Below, in pieces: positions 17,319-26,472 of a stretch of DNA of 64,000 bases. The DNA lies in NCBI RefSeq assembly GCF_014897675.1, contig NZ_JABUXU010000013.1:1-64000 (forward strand), given 5' to 3'. Position 1 is the stretch's first letter. Each line of letters opens with the position of its first letter. Under the pieces are notes generated by a model. It was not told the DNA's origin. It was given only the letters and a program-made list of their open reading frames with translations, and made no database searches. Position numbers and translations under genes: made by a program. The DNA is from Advenella sp. FME57. GTDB lineage: Bacteria; Pseudomonadota; Gammaproteobacteria; Burkholderiales; Burkholderiaceae_B.

Positions 17319-18671
17319 ATGAGTAAAGTCAACAGTATTGTCGAGCACATGCTTCTTGCCATACAGAATGGGAATCTGAAAAGCGGACAGAAGTTGATGT
17401 CTATCAGAGTTGCTCGTGAATACTTCAATGTGTCGAAAAATACCATGATCGATGTCTATGACAGACTCGTTTCATTGGGGCATATCACGGCCAGGCCAGG
17501 ATCCGGTTACTATGTCAGTACGTTAAGCAAAAAGCAAAATAAAAGCAGCTCCACGCATATAGCGGAAGCGGTTGATGCAATATCGCTGCTGCGCGAACAG
17601 TTGAACCAGACCTATCGTGTTCGTGTCGGAGATGGCAGGCCTCCGTCGTCATGGATGAGCCAGTTCGATTTTGATATGCGGCTCAAAATACCGAATGATA
17701 ATAAATATGGTTACGGCAATCCCATGGGTTTCGAGCCACTGCGTGAGGCGATCGCGCAAAATCTTATTGAGAGATCTATTCAGGCGTCGGCAGACCAGGT
17801 GCTGCTCACTTACGGCGCTAACCACGCGATGGACTTGATTATCAAACAGTTTCTCTCTCCGGGGGATACTGTTTTTGTCGATAGTCCCGGGTATTATCCT
17901 TTATTTGCCAAGCTCAAACTGTACAAAATTAAAATGATTGGCGTCAGGCGCGGTGACACGGGCCCCGATACAGAAGATCTGGAAGACAAGGCCAGGCTGC
18001 ACCGTGCAAAGCTGTTTTTCACGCAAACATTGGGCCACAACCCTACAGGCGGCTGTGCAAGTTTGGCCGCACAATATCAGGTACTCAAGCTGGCCGAAAA
18101 ATACGATTTCAGGGTTGTCGAGAATGATGCGTTTGCAGACTTGTTGCCACCTGGTATGCCGCGTATGGCGGGCCTGGACCAGTTGGATCGGATCTTGTAT
18201 ATAGGTACCTATTCCAAGACGCTGTCGGCCAGTTTTCGGGTAGGTTACATCGCAGGCAAACATGCGCTAATTGATTCTCTTTGTAATATTAAGATGCTTA
18301 CCGTTGTCACATCATCCGATTATCTGGAGCGATGGCTTTACAGTCTGATTGCCAACGGACAATATCTGAAGCACTTGCGACGGCTCAGGCCAGTGGTCGA
18401 ACAGGCGGGAGCCCAGGCGTTGAACAATTTTTCGGAATTGGGATTTCATGTTCCTTATCAGTCTGAGGGCACATATTACATGTGGCTCGAGTTGCCGGCT
18501 CGTCTGGACGATATCCAGGTGGCTCGCAAGGCGGCAGAAGAAGGGATTTTCCTGGCCCCGGGTACCGTTTTTTATCCGGAGAAAAAGCTCAGTCAAAAAC
18601 CGGCCTTAAGAATCAATGTCGCCTATGCCAATGACCAGGACTTTCTGGCATTTCTGAGAAAACTGCGCTGA
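17319..18671 (+). CDS. MocR-type regulator (GntR winged helix fused to aminotransferase fold)
   Basis: A regulator of about 450 residues. An N-terminal GntR-type winged helix (LAIQNGNLKSGQKLMSIRV, then NVSKNTMIDVYDRLVSLGHI) is joined to a complete class I aminotransferase-like domain. The PLP-binding lysine lies in YIGTYSKTLSASFRVGY, after the FTQTLGHNPTGG loop, so it should bind PLP and an effector instead of acting as an enzyme. The ATG at 17319 gives the usual short leader before the winged helix; an ATG 66 bases upstream would run through the operator region. It is divergent from the TRAP/HMG-CoA reductase operon and probably regulates it. Confidence 0.9.
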   Translation: MSKVNSIVEHMLLAIQNGNLKSGQKLMSIRVAREYFNVSKNTMIDVYDRLVSLGHITARPGSGYYVSTLSKKQNKSSSTHIAEAVDAISLLREQLNQTYRVRVGDGRPPSSWMSQFDFDMRLKIPNDNKYGYGNPMGFEPLREAIAQNLIERSIQASADQVLLTYGANHAMDLIIKQFLSPGDTVFVDSPGYYPLFAKLKLYKIKMIGVRRGDTGPDTEDLEDKARLHRAKLFFTQTLGHNPTGGCASLAAQYQVLKLAEKYDFRVVENDAFADLLPPGMPRMAGLDQLDRILYIGTYSKTLSASFRVGYIAGKHALIDSLCNIKMLTVVTSSDYLERWLYSLIANGQYLKHLRRLRPVVEQAGAQALNNFSELGFHVPYQSEGTYYMWLELPARLDDIQVARKAAEEGIFLAPGTVFYPEKKLSQKPALRINVAYANDQDFLAFLRKLR

Positions 18672-19007
18672 AAGCGCATTTCGCCCACTTGATCCTGCAG
18701 GTCAGGTCCGTCGATCGCGTTATGCAATAGGGCCAGAGAAGCAAACTGATTTGGGATGATGATTATTGAAATAACCTGACTTGAGCGATGCACGCGACGA
18801 CGAGATGGAAATGGCCTTTACTGGGCAATTGGCTGGCGAGCGTGACACGCGTGGTTACGTTATTTTCCATGGGATCGATCATGCCGTTCGATGCAGAATG
18901 TGGCATACTGGTTACGCTCCCTTCCACTTGCTATCCCAGATAGCGTCATATTTTTCGTATTCCGTTTCAACTGATCATTATTCAAGTCCTGTTTTAAGGA
19001 GATACTA
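18672..19007. other. Non-coding leader region upstream of the catalase gene
   Basis: These 336 bases hold no convincing gene. The last 15 bases carry a strong AAGGAGAT ribosome-binding site for the catalase. The AT-richer stretch before it probably holds the promoter, but I could not fix -35 and -10 boxes or an OxyR-like site. Confidence 0.5.
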
Positions 19008-21098
19008 ATGAAGTCAAGTTCGAAAAAATCGGTTTCACGCCCCGCACAAGGGGCCAAAGACGAAGTTGGCAATGCCGGAGAATTACAACAACAGGCCGGC
19101 GGCACGCATCCGGTCATGACAACCCAGCAGGGTCTGACCATCAGTGACAATCAGAATTCTTTGCGGGCAGGACCACGCGGCCCGACTTTGCTCGAAGATT
19201 TTATGCTTCGGGAAAAGATCACGCATTTTGACCACGAACGTATTCCTGAGCGTATCGTTCATGCACGCGGCACCGGCGTACACGGCTTCTTTGAATTGAC
19301 CCAATCTCTGTCCAAATATACGACGGCGAGAATTTTGACGGAAAAGAGCGTGCAGACGCCCGTATTCTGTCGAATCTCCACTGTGGCCGGGGGGAGTGGC
19401 TCGGTAGATACGCCTCGGGATGTGCGCGGTTTTGCGGTCAAGTTCTACACACAGGAAGGCAACTGGGACCTGGTTGGCAATAACATCCCTGTGTTTTTCA
19501 TACAGGACGCCATGAAATTTCCGGATCTGGTTCACGCGGTGAAAATGGAACCGGATCGTGGCTTTCCACAGGCGGCCAGCGCGCATGATACGTTCTGGGA
19601 TTTTATCTCGCTCATGCCCGAGTCCATGCATATGATCATGTGGGCCATGAGCGATCGTGCGATTCCGCGTTCTCTTCGTATGATCGAAGGCTTTGGCATT
19701 CACAGCTTCCGGCTGGTGAACAAGGACGGTCAAAGCACCTTCGTCAAGTTCCACTGGCGTCCTAAACTCGGGTTGCAGTCCACGGTGTGGGACGAAGCCG
19801 TCAAGCTGGCTGGCGCAGATCCCGATTTTCATCGCCGCGATTTTTTCGAAGCCATTCAGAATGGCAGCTTTCCAGAGTGGGAGCTGGGAGTGCAGCTGTT
19901 TACCGAGCAAGAGGCCGATACCTTCCCGTTTGATCACCTGGATTCGACCAAACTGATTCCAGAAGAACTGGTGCCGCTGAAAATCATTGGCCGGATGGTG
20001 TTGAATCGCTGGCCGGATAACTTTTTCGCCGAAACCGAGCAGGTGGCATTCTGTCCGGCCAATATCGTACCCGGAATCGATTTTTCCGAAGATCCGTTGC
20101 TGCAGGGCAGGCTGTTCTCCTATCTGGATACACAGTTGTCGCGGCTTGGAGGACCCAATTTTGCCCAGATTCCGGTCAATGCCCCTAAGTGCCCGTTCCA
20201 AAATACGCAGCGCGACGGGCATATGCAGATGCAGGCGCAAAAGGGAAGAACCGCATACGATCCGCAAAGCCTGGATCCGAATGCCACGCGTGCCAGTTTG
20301 AAAACGGGCTTTCACAGCGCTGCAGTGCCGACAGAAGGCGCCAAATCCCGTATTCGTGCGGAAAGCTTTGCCGATCATTACAGTCAGGCGCGGATGTTCT
20401 ATCGTAGTCAGTCCGACGTGGAGCAGGCGCATCTGGCTTCGGCACTGGTTTTCGAACTATCCAAGGTCGAGACCGAGCATGTGCGCCTGGCAGTCGTGAG
20501 CCAGTTGCGCACGATAGACCAGAGCCTGGCCAAACGCGTTGCAGATGGGCTGGGCCTCAAAGCTTTGCCGGTGGCGGTCAAGCCGGTGGTGCCTGTTCAG
20601 GACCTGGATTTGTCTCCTGCCTTGCGTCTTATTGATCGAATGAAAGATACGCTGGAAGGGCGAACCATCGGGATATTGATTGCCGACGGCTCCAACAATG
20701 AGAGTATCAACGCGATGAAGAGCGCGCTGGACAAGGCCGGCGCGGCAGTGAAACTGGTTGCGCAAAAACGCGGTGTGACGCTCAAGGATGGCACCTACGT
20801 GACAGCCGACGGGCAACTGGCGGGTACACCATCGATCGTGTTCGATGGGGTGGTCAGTATTCTGCCTATGGCCGAAGCGGAAAAGCTGGTGCATGAGGCG
20901 GCCGCCGTAGACTGGTTCCGCGATGCCTTTGGGCATTTGAAAGCCATTGCTGCGTGCAAGGGAACGCACAAGATTCTGGAAGCGGCCGGTATCAAGCCCG
21001 ATGCGGGGGTGGTCGCGCCGGAGGACATCAAGGCGTTTATCAAACTGGCAAAAACACGCCAGTGGAAGCGGGAACCAACGTTGCGGACATTGGCCTGA
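19008..21098 (+). CDS. katE: Large-subunit (clade 2) monofunctional catalase, KatE/HPII type
   Basis: A 696-residue haem catalase that dismutates hydrogen peroxide. The conserved start [20 protein letters not shown] contains the distal His. [20 protein letters not shown] follows, and the proximal haem Tyr lies in [17 protein letters not shown]. From about residue 550 there is an extra flavodoxin/DJ-1-like domain ([21 protein letters not shown]), the feature that separates 700-residue clade 2 enzymes from 480-residue ones. The N-terminal basic, Gly-rich extension is also typical. It is a single gene with its own terminator and belongs to stress defence, unrelated to the neighbouring catabolic modules. 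Confidence 0.96.
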   Translation: MKSSSKKSVSRPAQGAKDEVGNAGELQQQAGGTHPVMTTQQGLTISDNQNSLRAGPRGPTLLEDFMLREKITHFDHERIPERIVHARGTGVHGFFELTQSLSKYTTARILTEKSVQTPVFCRISTVAGGSGSVDTPRDVRGFAVKFYTQEGNWDLVGNNIPVFFIQDAMKFPDLVHAVKMEPDRGFPQAASAHDTFWDFISLMPESMHMIMWAMSDRAIPRSLRMIEGFGIHSFRLVNKDGQSTFVKFHWRPKLGLQSTVWDEAVKLAGADPDFHRRDFFEAIQNGSFPEWELGVQLFTEQEADTFPFDHLDSTKLIPEELVPLKIIGRMVLNRWPDNFFAETEQVAFCPANIVPGIDFSEDPLLQGRLFSYLDTQLSRLGGPNFAQIPVNAPKCPFQNTQRDGHMQMQAQKGRTAYDPQSLDPNATRASLKTGFHSAAVPTEGAKSRIRAESFADHYSQARMFYRSQSDVEQAHLASALVFELSKVETEHVRLAVVSQLRTIDQSLAKRVADGLGLKALPVAVKPVVPVQDLDLSPALRLIDRMKDTLEGRTIGILIADGSNNESINAMKSALDKAGAAVKLVAQKRGVTLKDGTYVTADGQLAGTPSIVFDGVVSILPMAEAEKLVHEAAAVDWFRDAFGHLKAIAACKGTHKILEAAGIKPDAGVVAPEDIKAFIKLAKTRQWKREPTLRTLA

Positions 21099-21119
21099 CA
21101 GCTTGATCCGGTCATAAGG

Positions 21120-21159
21120 ACAACAAGGCCACGGGCTGTATGCCCAGTGGCCTTGTTGT
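21120..21159. terminator. Bidirectional terminator after katE
   Basis: ACAACAAGGCCACGGGC (21120-21136) pairs with GCCCAGTGGCCTTGTTGT (21142-21159) with a single bulged A. The ends supply T-rich tails in both directions. It separates two convergent genes. Confidence 0.85.
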
Positions 21160-21185
21160 TTGTCAGATTGTGTGCAGAGCTGTTG

Positions 21186-21704
21186 TCAGGCCAGGGAGTC
21201 CCGGTCCGTGGCCAGCGTCGGATCCTGTCCTCCTGCCTGTGTGATTGACGTGACGGCAGCTGGTGGCTCCAGCGTTTCTTGCAGGACCCAGCCCCGGTCT
21301 GTATGGCGCAGCAGGAAATACACGTTCTGATTTCTCGCCACCGAGCGCTCGTCAAGGCGTTGCACCCGTTCCGGGCGGTCCAAATGTACGGCATACATAA
21401 TGCGAATAAAGGTGTCGGCATGTCTGGGAACCTGCCTGGCGGATTCCCATTCTTGCAATTGTGATTCAGTGAGTGCCAGCCGCTTGCAAAGCACAGCGGA
21501 AGTGATTTGCAGTTCCCTGCACAGATAGCGAAATTCGGCGCCGGAAAGCGGCACGCTTTTTACGCAGAGTGCGCTGCAAATGGTTCTTTTGAGTCCCTGG
21601 GGATTATGGACGACGATGCTCCTGCCATTTCTGGTTTCCTTTATCCGATAACCATTGCTTAGCCAGACGTTCTGCAGGCCACCTTCAACAAATGGATGCA
21701 TCAT
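21186..21704 (-). CDS. Small helix-turn-helix DNA-binding protein
   Basis: A protein of about 172 residues. The first 45 residues contain LQNVWLSNGYRIKETRNG, a short beta-rich segment often found before the HTH in this group. Residues about 55-115 (LSGAEFRYLCRELQITSAVLCKRLALTESQLQEWE) match an XRE-like helix-turn-helix of the kind found in MqsA-type antitoxin tails, but without a zinc-binding domain. No toxin gene is adjacent. It is convergent with katE and divergent from the AtuA module. The ATG at 21704 is preferred over a TTG nine bases upstream. Its targets are unknown. Confidence 0.75.
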   Translation of the reverse strand: MMHPFVEGGLQNVWLSNGYRIKETRNGRSIVVHNPQGLKRTICSALCVKSVPLSGAEFRYLCRELQITSAVLCKRLALTESQLQEWESARQVPRHADTFIRIMYAVHLDRPERVQRLDERSVARNQNVYFLLRHTDRGWVLQETLEPPAAVTSITQAGGQDPTLATDRDSLA

Positions 21705-21806
21705 CAATCCCAATCAGTCGCTTTTTCAGAAGAAGTCTTTTGAAAAGTATACAGGAGGTGAACCCTGATATGACAATTTGAAGACAGATTATGGTCATGC
21801 CGCCGC

Positions 21807-21880
21807 ATTCTATTAATACTATTTATTTATCAATTGATCAAAATAATTAATTTAATTTTTCAATTGAAATTCAATAGAAT
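21807..21880. promoter_or_regulatory. AT-rich promoter region with twin TCAATTGA palindromes
   Basis: TCAATTGA, itself palindromic, occurs at 21830-21837 and 21860-21867, exactly 30 bases apart (about three helical turns). They lie inside a larger inverted repeat ATTCTATT/AATAGAAT (21807-21814, 21873-21880). The site is 39 bases upstream of the AtuA start, a suitable place for a regulator. Confidence 0.5.
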
Positions 21881-21918
21881 GAATTCAAGGACATTTTACT
21901 AGTCATCAGGGAGGATAG

Positions 21919-23292
21919 ATGCAAAGTCTGCTCATTGGCTGCGGCGCCGGGTTTTCCGGGGACCGCATTGATGCTGCCCAGGCAGTTGTCAAGACATTGA
22001 TTGCGCGCCGGCAGCCCGCTGTGCTTATCTTCGAGATGCTGGCCGAGCGCACGCTGGCACTGGGGCAGTTAGCCAAAAACCAGAATCCGGAGCACGGCTA
22101 CGAGCCGTTGTTGCAGGACGTGCTGGCGCCCATTCTGAATGATTGCATCGCCCACCATATTCCCATTGTCAGCAATTTCGGGGCAGCCAATCCCGTTGCA
22201 GCGGCCAAGGCCATTGATGCACTAGCCGTCGAACAGAATCTGGCTGGCTTGAAAATTGCCGTTGTCGAAGGCGACGATATCCTTGCGAAGGTGGATATCT
22301 CCAGTCTGCAAATTTGGGAAGGGGATCGTGAACTGGCAGCCGGCGCCGGCGATCCGATAGCGGCCAATGTCTATCTGGGCGCCAGAGGCATTGCAGACGC
22401 GCTGGCCGATGGCGCGCAGATTGTGATTACCGGCAGAGTGGCCGATCCTGCGCTCACTCTGGGGCCTGCCATGGCGCATTTCAATTGGGGCTGGGACGAT
22501 TGGGACCGGTTGGCTGCAGCAACACTGGCCGGGCACCTGCTCGAATGCGGCTCGCAGGTCACGGGTGGTTATTTTGCCGATCCGGGCTACAAGGACGTGC
22601 CGGATCTGGCCAATGTCGGCTTTCCCATTGCGCAGGTTTTTGAAGACGGCCGGATTATTATAGGCAAGGCTGATCATACGGGCGGCACGGTCAATCTGAT
22701 GACAGTGAAAGAGCAGATGCTGTATGAAATCCATGACCCTGCGTGCTATATGACGCCAGACGTCATTCTTGATATTTCCCAGGTGCAGATTCATCAGATT
22801 GCACCCGATCAGGTGGTGGTCACCGGCGCCCGCGGTGCACCCCGGCCGGACACGCTCAAGGCGACTGTCTCGTTCATGGGTGACTGGTTCGGCGAAGGAG
22901 AGATTTCCTATGCAGGCCCCAATGCAGGGGAACGCGCAAAACTGGCGGCTGACATACTGGGCGAGCGAGCAAAGCGGCTGAAGGAGCCGTGCCGCTTTCG
23001 CCGTGACCTGCTTGGGCTGGTTAGCGTACTGGATTCGGATACAGCAGCGCTGCGTGACAGTTTGCCGCTTGATCAGATTACCGACGTGCGCTTGCGGCTG
23101 GCCGTCAATGCGCCGGACAAAGCGACAGTAGAACGAATGATGCATGAGGTCAATGCGCTGTACTGTTGCGGGCCGGCCGGCGGCGGGGGTGTACGAACCA
23201 GTGTTAAAAGCAGTGTGCGCACGGTGTCGTACCTGATCCCCCGCGACCTGGTGCAGGAAAGCTGGCGTTATGTTGCAGGAGAATCACGATGA
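21919..23292 (+). CDS. AtuA-family (DUF1446) acyclic terpene utilisation protein, large part
   Basis: A 457-residue protein of the AtuA/DUF1446 family, named from the citronellol and geraniol utilisation cluster of Pseudomonas; the biochemical role remains unclear. The N-terminus LLIGCGAGFSGDRIDAA and the QIVITGRVADPALTLGP segment are family hallmarks, as is the cysteine-containing GPAGGGGVR end. AGGGAGGAT precedes the ATG. In Pseudomonas the protein carries a C-terminal domain that is here a separate gene, overlapped by four bases. The other Atu pathway enzymes are not in the window, so terpene use itself is doubtful. Confidence 0.88.
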   Translation: MQSLLIGCGAGFSGDRIDAAQAVVKTLIARRQPAVLIFEMLAERTLALGQLAKNQNPEHGYEPLLQDVLAPILNDCIAHHIPIVSNFGAANPVAAAKAIDALAVEQNLAGLKIAVVEGDDILAKVDISSLQIWEGDRELAAGAGDPIAANVYLGARGIADALADGAQIVITGRVADPALTLGPAMAHFNWGWDDWDRLAAATLAGHLLECGSQVTGGYFADPGYKDVPDLANVGFPIAQVFEDGRIIIGKADHTGGTVNLMTVKEQMLYEIHDPACYMTPDVILDISQVQIHQIAPDQVVVTGARGAPRPDTLKATVSFMGDWFGEGEISYAGPNAGERAKLAADILGERAKRLKEPCRFRRDLLGLVSVLDSDTAALRDSLPLDQITDVRLRLAVNAPDKATVERMMHEVNALYCCGPAGGGGVRTSVKSSVRTVSYLIPRDLVQESWRYVAGESR

Positions 23293-23612
23293 GCAAGTGG
23301 ATAAAGCTGCATGAGATTGCACATGCAAGGGCGGGAGACAAGGGCAACCGTCTGAACATCAGTCTGATTCCGTATGACCCGGTGGACTGGCCGCTATTGC
23401 TGGAGCAGGTAAGTGCGGACAAAGTCAAGGCATGGTTTGCCCATCGCGGCGCAACGCAAGTTGTGCGCTACGAGTTACCCAACCTGAAGGCATTGAATTT
23501 CGTTATTGATAATGTGCTCGAAGGGGGGGTGAACACCAGCCTGAATCTGGATAAACATGGTAAATCAAATTCGTTCCGACTGCTTGATATGTCGATACAG
23601 ATCGGAACTTAA
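23289..23612 (+). CDS. AtuA C-terminal-domain-like small protein
   Basis: A 107-residue protein equal to the C-terminal ferredoxin-fold-like domain of AtuA. It has LHEIAHARAGDKGNRLNISL, the usual start of that domain, and the KALNFVIDNVLEGGVN segment. Its ATG overlaps the stop of the large part (ATGA), so the two are made together and probably form one complex. Function is unknown beyond that association. Confidence 0.85.
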   Translation: MSKWIKLHEIAHARAGDKGNRLNISLIPYDPVDWPLLLEQVSADKVKAWFAHRGATQVVRYELPNLKALNFVIDNVLEGGVNTSLNLDKHGKSNSFRLLDMSIQIGT

Positions 23613-23627
23613 AAAAGGAGACAGTCA

Positions 23628-24602
23628 ATGACAATGAATAATTTCAAATCCAAAATCATCTTATCGCTTGCCGCCATGACACTGGCCGCCGGCAGCGCCA
23701 TGGCGGCCTATCCCGAAAGGCCAATCACCTTTGTGGTGCCGTTTGGCGCGGGCAGCGGGACCGACAAGCTGGCCAGGGTGCTGGCAGAGGAAGTGTCAAA
23801 ACAGGTGGGGCAGACGGTGGTGGTGGAAAACAAGGGCGGGGCCAGTGGTTTTATTGCTGCGCAGGACATCGCCCGCGCCAAGCCAGACGGCTATCGCATC
23901 TTTGTGACCTCCAATACCACGCATGCCAGCAACTCGGCACTGTTCAAGAAATTGCCGTATGACCCGGTCAAGGATTTTGCCCCGATCTCAAAATTGGGCA
24001 ATATTCCGCTGGTGCTGGTGGTGAACCCGAAAAGCATTCCATCCAAAACGGTACCGGAATTTATTGAGCACCTGAAGCAAAATCCCGATAAAGTGTTTTT
24101 CGGCAGTGGCAGCACCTCTGCGAGAATCGGCGGGGAATTGTTCAAAATCCTGACCGGAACCAGGATCAGCAATGTTGATTACAAAAGTAATCCGCAGGCT
24201 GTGGTGGACACTGTAGGCGGACAGATTCAGATGATGATTGCAGATGCGGCAACCACGCTGCCTTTGGCGCGTGACGGCAAGCTGCGTGCGCTGGCCGTCT
24301 CGACCAGCAAGCGTACCGATATTGCACCGGACTTGCCGACATTGGCCGAAACCGGCGTCAAAGGGTATGAAATGGTGGCCTGGTTTGCCTCGTATGCACC
24401 TGCCGGCACCCCTGATGAGGTGATTAAGACACTGAATCAGGCGTTCGTCAAAATCTTGAGCGATCCGAAAATAGTGAAAAATCTTCAGCTCCAGGGTATT
24501 GAAGCCGATGCCAGTACGCCGGAAGAACTGGCTAGCTTTCAGAAAGCCGAAACCGAAAAGTGGGTAGATATCGTCGCCAAGGCTGGTGTTGAAGTACGAT
24601 AG
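23628..24602 (+). CDS. Bug/TctC family periplasmic solute-binding receptor
   Basis: A 324-residue Bug receptor. The signal peptide ends near AMA at residue 26. The mature start YPERPITFVVPFGAGSGTDKLA and the VVENKGGASGFIAAQDIA loop fit carboxylate-binding members. AAAAGGAGAC lies upstream. It follows the split AtuA pair by 15 bases in the same operon, so its ligand is likely the substrate of that pair. No membrane components are nearby. Confidence 0.92.
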   Translation: MTMNNFKSKIILSLAAMTLAAGSAMAAYPERPITFVVPFGAGSGTDKLARVLAEEVSKQVGQTVVVENKGGASGFIAAQDIARAKPDGYRIFVTSNTTHASNSALFKKLPYDPVKDFAPISKLGNIPLVLVVNPKSIPSKTVPEFIEHLKQNPDKVFFGSGSTSARIGGELFKILTGTRISNVDYKSNPQAVVDTVGGQIQMMIADAATTLPLARDGKLRALAVSTSKRTDIAPDLPTLAETGVKGYEMVAWFASYAPAGTPDEVIKTLNQAFVKILSDPKIVKNLQLQGIEADASTPEELASFQKAETEKWVDIVAKAGVEVR

Positions 24603-24664
24603 CAGTTGTCGGGGTGGCTGCCGTTGGCGCCACCGAATCAACTACCGGGCTACCCGTTACATTT

Positions 24665-25549
24665 GTGAATCTTTCCACTAAACACCTGAAAGCCTTCAAG
24701 GCGCTGGCAACCGAAAAAAACTTTACCAAGGCCGCCAGCCAGTGCCATCTGACGCAGCCTGCGCTGAGCGTGCTTATCCAGAATCTGGAAGAACAGGTGG
24801 GCGCCAAGTTGTTCGAACGCAATACGCGCAACGTCATGCTCACGCCCGAAGGGTTGCTGTTTGACGCGTTCGCTGACAAACTGCTGGATGACTTCGAGCA
24901 CGCGCTAAGTGAATTGCGCCGGCATGTGTCCAAGAAGGCGGGTCACGTGACGGTGGCTGTGTTGCCGTCGGTTGCTGTGGGCAGTCTGATTCCGGCGGTG
25001 GCGCAATTTAACCGCGTCTACCCGGGCGTGTCGGTAGCCTTTGTTGATGTGACGGCCGATGAGTGCCTGAATCTGGTCAAGACGCGCAAGGCTGATTTTG
25101 CCGTGACCTTCGTCGGTGAACACCATCCGGAGTTGATCAGTCAGCCCTTATGCTCCGACTCGTTCTATGTGGTATGTTCAGCCGATCATCCGCTGGCCGC
25201 GAGGAAAAAGCTGCGCCAGCAAGATATGCTGGCGCATCCTGTGATTCAGTTCGTGCGCAGCACCAGTATTCGGCAACATCTGGATGCCTCGTTCTATCCT
25301 GAAAAACTCATCACCCATATGGAAGTGTCCAATTTGTCGACGGTGGCCGGTCTGGTGGCCAACAACATGGGTATTTCAATTGTGCCAGGCCTGTCGCTGT
25401 TTCTTTATACGAAGCCGGCCATTGCCATTATTCCGCTGGAACTGGAGATACCACACCGCATGATTTGCCTTGTGCAGGCGCGCGACCGGGTGCAGTCGGT
25501 CGCGGCGCAGGCGCTGATCACGCATTTGAAAGAGACGATCCGAGCCTAG
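24665..25549 (+). CDS. LysR family transcriptional regulator
   Basis: A LysR regulator of about 294 residues with the N-terminal HTH NFTKAASQCHLTQPALSVLI and an effector domain with the usual EADFAVTF-like core. A GTG at 24665 puts the HTH at the normal distance from the start (VNLSTKHLKAF); a GTG at 24614 would add 17 residues of low-complexity leader. It closes the AtuA/Bug operon and probably acts on the twin palindromes upstream of it. The stop codon lies within CCTAGG, and a CCCTAGGG follows at 25556. Confidence 0.88.
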   Translation: MNLSTKHLKAFKALATEKNFTKAASQCHLTQPALSVLIQNLEEQVGAKLFERNTRNVMLTPEGLLFDAFADKLLDDFEHALSELRRHVSKKAGHVTVAVLPSVAVGSLIPAVAQFNRVYPGVSVAFVDVTADECLNLVKTRKADFAVTFVGEHHPELISQPLCSDSFYVVCSADHPLAARKKLRQQDMLAHPVIQFVRSTSIRQHLDASFYPEKLITHMEVSNLSTVAGLVANNMGISIVPGLSLFLYTKPAIAIIPLELEIPHRMICLVQARDRVQSVAAQALITHLKETIRA

Positions 25550-25796
25550 GATTTTCCCTAGGGCGGCGTAGCGGCATGGTGTTTTTGCACCAGATTGGGG
25601 CGTCGGGTTTGCCGCGAGCTGCCGATCTTGCCAGCAGGTTAACCTTTTGAAATGTCACAAAATATAGTCCTCATGCTGCACGCAAAAGGCCAACAGTGGT
25701 GTATATATTCCTTTTTGGAATTAACGATCACGCATTAAATTCCCTTTAAGAAAAAAGACGGACTGGGCATGATGCTGTCATCAAGGAGTAAACAAG

Positions 25797-26471
25797 ATGA
25801 CACAGCAAGACCTTTCTATCGAGATCAATCCGTCCAGCCCCGTACTTGAACCGGGCATTGCCGCTGCCTTGCAGCAGATCGTCACCCCGCATCTGAGTGA
25901 TAATCTGCATCGACAGGTAGGCGTTGTCGGACTCAAACGCTACAACCGGACCGGAAAGCTGGTTGGGACCGCCGTTACCGTTAAAACGCGTGCGGGCGAC
26001 AATCTGTATATTTACAAGGCAATGACCCTGCTTGAGCCCGGTCATGTATTGGTCATAGACGCAGCGGGCGATGTGAGCAATGCCTGCATTGGCGAGATCA
26101 TGAAGAAATATCTGCAGCAACGCGGATGTGCCGGCATTATCGTCAACGGCGCCATTCGCGATGTGGCCGCTTTTGAGAATGACAGCTTCCCGTGCTATGC
26201 CCGGGGCAATGTGCACCGCGGACCATACAAAGAAGGCCCGGGCCAGATCAATGTGCCGGTCAGTATCGGCGGGCAGGTGATCGCGCCGGGCGATGTGGTT
26301 GTTGCCGATGAAGATGGTATTGTCTGTTTTCCTGCCGGGCAGGCCCAGGCGCTGATCGCTGCGGCCAGGACGCATGCCGATAAAGAAGAAACAATCATGA
26401 ATGAAATTGCGTCAGGCGCTAAAGAGCAAAGCTGGTTGCACCCGCTGCTTGCGGCCAAAGGACTGTCCTGA
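25797..26471 (+). CDS. RraA-family aldolase (HMG/CHA aldolase-like)
   Basis: A 224-residue protein of the RraA fold. The aldolase branch cleaves 4-hydroxy-4-methyl-2-oxoglutarate or 4-carboxy-4-hydroxy-2-oxoadipate to pyruvate and a second acid. The catalytic Arg-Asp pair R121-D122 is present in GIIVNGAIRD, with the preceding IDAAGDVSNACIGE loop at 88-100 that binds metal and substrate in the family. The C-terminal extension after VCFPAGQAQ is longer than in E. coli RraA, as expected for the aldolase group. AAGGAG precedes the ATG. It starts an operon with an aminotransferase and an amino-acid ABC importer. Confidence 0.87.
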   Translation: MTQQDLSIEINPSSPVLEPGIAAALQQIVTPHLSDNLHRQVGVVGLKRYNRTGKLVGTAVTVKTRAGDNLYIYKAMTLLEPGHVLVIDAAGDVSNACIGEIMKKYLQQRGCAGIIVNGAIRDVAAFENDSFPCYARGNVHRGPYKEGPGQINVPVSIGGQVIAPGDVVVADEDGIVCFPAGQAQALIAAARTHADKEETIMNEIASGAKEQSWLHPLLAAKGLS

Positions 26472-26472
26472 G

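Noticed and set aside
19083-20432. A 449-codon open frame on the minus strand inside katE
   Set aside because: It lies wholly antisense to the well-supported catalase and has no recognisable domain or ribosome-binding site.
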